Source: Lumnitzera littorea (Eukaryota > Streptophyta > Magnoliopsida > Myrtales > Combretaceae). From it: a DNA stretch of 64,000 bases. Positions 61,586 to 64,000 of this stretch are shown here, one piece after another. The stretch spans positions 12,587,941 to 12,651,940 of the forward strand of contig JAMXBB010000004.1 of NCBI GenBank assembly GCA_024138015.1, in the 5' to 3' direction. Position 1 is the stretch's first letter, and each line of letters begins with the position of its first letter. Position numbers and translations under genes: made by a program. Below the pieces are notes generated by a model. That model was not told the DNA's origin. It made no database searches and was given only the letters and a program-made list of their open reading frames with translations.

Positions 61586-61984
61586 AGGGGTGTAAACATG
61601 TCAAATTATTCGTGAACTACTTGAGTTTAGCTCGATATTTACTTAAATTTGATTTGAGAAAAATCAAGTTAAGCTCGAGGTTCATAATGCTTAGCTCGAC
61701 TATTTCATGAGCCTAATCGAACTCGAGTCAAATATGAATGTTAGTTGAGTTTGAGTCCATTTTGAACACTAATATTATTATAATTAGAAAAAAAAAATGT
61801 TTCTAAAAATGAAGTGAGCTTAAACGAGCTTAATTGAGTTGATCTTGAGCTTGTTTTGGGATATTTTGAGTCAATCTTAAGCTTAAGATTCTAAACTTGA
61901 TCGAGTTTGTGCTAAGCTCAAGCTTCAAAATTTTGAGTCAAACTCAGTACCGTATCGTCTCGACTTGACTCATTTACAACCTTA
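61586..61984. mobile_element. MITE of the 'GGGTGTAAA' type, inserted in element DNA
   Basis: The left end AGGGGTGTAAACATGTCAA (61586) and the right end, which on the minus strand reads GGTTGTAAATGAGTCAAG, form an imperfect terminal inverted repeat. The interior is rich in 'gagctt' and 'gctcgag' words of alternating orientation, a texture common in plant MITEs with such ends. About 400 bp, non-coding. Confidence 0.55.
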
Positions 61985-62597
61985 CTTATAGGTCTTAGAT
62001 CAGACTCATCAGGCTTTGGTTCAGACGAGAATTAGGTATCAATACTTGTCCCTTGACTCTCATCAATGTTTGAGGCATGAAGAGAGTAATCCGTACAATG
62101 CGACCAAACTATGGTTGGGATCCCAAGCGAGGGGCAACTCTGCTACTTGGGCGGCCATGGAACAATGCTTTTGGTTAGGTTCACTTACCCATACATTGAG
62201 TTACTACATCATTGACGTGACCAGCGAGCTGCTCGATGTGTCATGATGATTGTCGCTAAGAAATGAAGCACACATTCATGGACTATAAAGGATGATTGTA
62301 TGTATGGGGCAATCTATTTTCAAGCCACATCATGGATCCATGTGCAAGGATTAATCGGGGCCCTTAGCTAAAGGAGTAAGGTACGTGGATGGCTGAGATT
62401 TAGTGCATATCCTATTGTGGGTTCATATTCCGAGAGTAAGGAAACCATTCACTTTCACCCCTTGTTTGTCTATTTAAAAGGGAGCCTAGGTGTTCAGTTT
62501 TCACTTTACTTTGCTCACTTAGAGGAAACTCTACTAAAAATTTTTACTTTTGAGATAACCATTTTTTCTTGTATGCTTTTAGTTTCTATTGATCACT
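61985..62597 (+). other. Probable LTR or leader of a gypsy-type element
   Basis: 62470-62480 (ctatttaaaag) is TATA-like and about 120 bp before the first gag-like start. No primer site or LTR end was identified, so the boundaries are open. Confidence 0.35.
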
Positions 62598-64000
62598 TGT
62601 AATGGCCCATCAAAACACAACCAATAGTCAAGGTAAGTCCTCCCATCCTTCTATTTTGAGTGAGGCAGATAAGGGTTACATGAGCTTATCCCACTCCTCA
62701 AATCAACGGTTGCAGTAGTGGCAGAAGGAAGGGAAGAAGAGGGGTAATACTCTCTTGGGAAGAGAAGAGGGAATGCATGTGGTGATGTCCTTAGGACACT
62801 TACCCACCGAATGGAGAGGAAGGCAAAATTAGGCAATTGCTGTGGACGCATACATTTGCTCGTGTTCTATATGTACTAGCAAGGAAAAGTTGAGGTTAGT
62901 TTGCCATGCATTAGGAACAATGCCCTGGTGGCAAGTGGAGGAGCCTTAGGATGGGTAGCAAGCATATAACATAGGGGATGGTTGATCATTTGGAATTTAT
63001 GTAAAGCCGTTTGGGTACGATCTTTGGCTTCCTTTTTTAGAATTCTTGCTCGAGTTCTTCCAGTATTACAAAGTTGCACCAAGTAGTTTGGATGTAAATG
63101 CATGGATTTAATTACTTGCTTTTCGAGGTGCTATGCATTTTGGAGTTACGATGACCGATAATGTAACTTTTTGGGTGTTCTTTCTTGTAAGGAGGGTGGC
63201 CGATAGGTGGGCTTATGTTGCTATACGAGGCACAAGGTTGAGTATTATTGATAAGCCTCCAAATGAGGTGAAAGGGTAGGGGGAGTTTTTTTACTGCATT
63301 CATGCTCCTAAGCCTCTTGATTTTCTGATTGAGTAGAGATGGCCCATTAGGGGTAAGAAGTTGAAGGCCTTAGGGGATGAGGATACGATGGCTAGCATCA
63401 ATCTCTTAAATTTTGTGGTTTAGAGAAAGCTAAAACCATTGTCGAAATGTGAGAAATATAAGAACGAAGTGCCATTTTTTGCGATGGAGATAGGTATTTG
63501 TTATGCTTGGCCAAGAAGGGGTGGTTAGTTGTCTACTACATCATATCACCTTAATGTTGGAGTGGGAGACATCAAGTTACTTATCCTCGACGTAGTAAGT
63601 GCTTTGTCTTCCTTTTTGTCTATTTTTCTAATGAATTCACTTGTTCTTTTGCAACTTTTGAGTTAGCAACGGAGAAATTGAGGGTGAAGCTGTTAGCAAT
63701 GCAAAATAGGCAACTTGAAAGTGCTTTAAGACCTAAAAAGAAAAGGCAACCTAAGTTGGAAGGGGAGAAGGAGAGTTTGCATCGCCCCACAAAAAAGTGC
63801 AGGAAGAAGAGTGGAAGGTAGTAGACCCTTCCCGAAGTTGTTCAACAAAAGGGCGGGGACATGCCAATAAGAGTGCCACTGGGGGTTTCAATGGTGGGCC
63901 TTAGGGCATTTGGTGGGGGTGTGGCTCCAGTAGTTCCATCTAGGGCTGCAGTAACCAAGCAAGGCCTTGAGTTAGAAGATGCTTGAGTAGAAGCGGAACA
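62598..64000 (+). pseudogene. Gypsy-type element gag-like protein ('putative gypsy type transposon' domain), truncated by window end
   Basis: A start MAHQNTTNSQGK lies at 62598. In the same broad reading, 62980-63290 contains 'FGYDLWLPFLEFLLEFF', 'APSSLDVNAW' and 'DRWAYVAIRGT', the layout of the plant 'putative gypsy type transposon' domain (Pfam Transposase_28 family), usual in Tat/Ogre-like elements. A basic, coiled-coil-prone tail follows (about 63690-63825, 'RPKKKRQPK'). Stops, often TAG at expected Trp positions, break the frame. The pol region would lie beyond the window. Confidence 0.55.

Noticed and set aside
1..64000. A novel multi-gene system, CRISPR array, biosynthetic cluster or RNA gene
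   Set aside because: No spaced repeat array, tRNA or rRNA fold and no group of intact co-oriented genes was seen. Only two intact genes, both germin-like, are supported.

Overview
The window looks like nuclear DNA of a eudicot plant. It is strongly AT-rich, its genes carry GT-AG introns, and it holds plant-specific families: germin-like proteins, a plant-type poly(A) polymerase, a FAR1/MULE relic, Ty1/copia and Ty3/gypsy elements with tRNA-iMet primer sites, an L1-type LINE with a plant RNase H domain, and MITEs. I saw no rRNA, tRNA, CRISPR array, operon or other prokaryotic feature. The species cannot be named from this sequence.

Only two genes look intact. They encode 223-residue germin-like proteins (secreted cupins), each with two exons, arranged head to head at 56.6-57.5 kb (minus) and 59.1-60.3 kb (plus), with 1.7 kb between their start codons. 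A third family member at 39.1-52.1 kb is a pseudogene split into five pieces by a gypsy chromovirus, a copia element, a fold-back-like insert and an unidentified insert. The copia insertion is exact: a 5-bp duplication (AGGGA) lies on both sides, and germin homology continues directly across it.

The left third is a graveyard of other genes and elements. Positions 5.1-9.2 kb hold a poly(A) polymerase copy that kept most introns and is broken by frameshifts, stops and a lost splice acceptor. Positions 9.9-14.4 kb hold a LINE with two inserted elements, one of them full of ACC/CAT-type repeats. Positions 22.1-24.1 kb hold a FAR1/MULE transposase-like pseudogene. The middle (27.8-33.7 kb) has two 1.2-1.4 kb direct copies of a non-coding repeat, possibly LTRs, around 3.2 kb of non-coding DNA. 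After it come an LTR remnant and a scaffold gap of exactly 500 N. The right end holds a perfect 140-bp-arm palindrome beside a single N (a likely assembly or sequencing artefact, or a very recent inverted duplication), a MITE, and the start of a gypsy-type element with a 'putative gypsy type transposon' domain.

I found no undescribed multi-gene system. The most informative features are the nested insertions in the germin pseudogene, the intron-bearing poly(A) polymerase relic, the perfect palindrome, the two-copy tandem duplications of 56-73 bp, and the recurrent TGG/CAG/CGA-to-stop decay of the elements, as expected from deamination of methylated cytosine.
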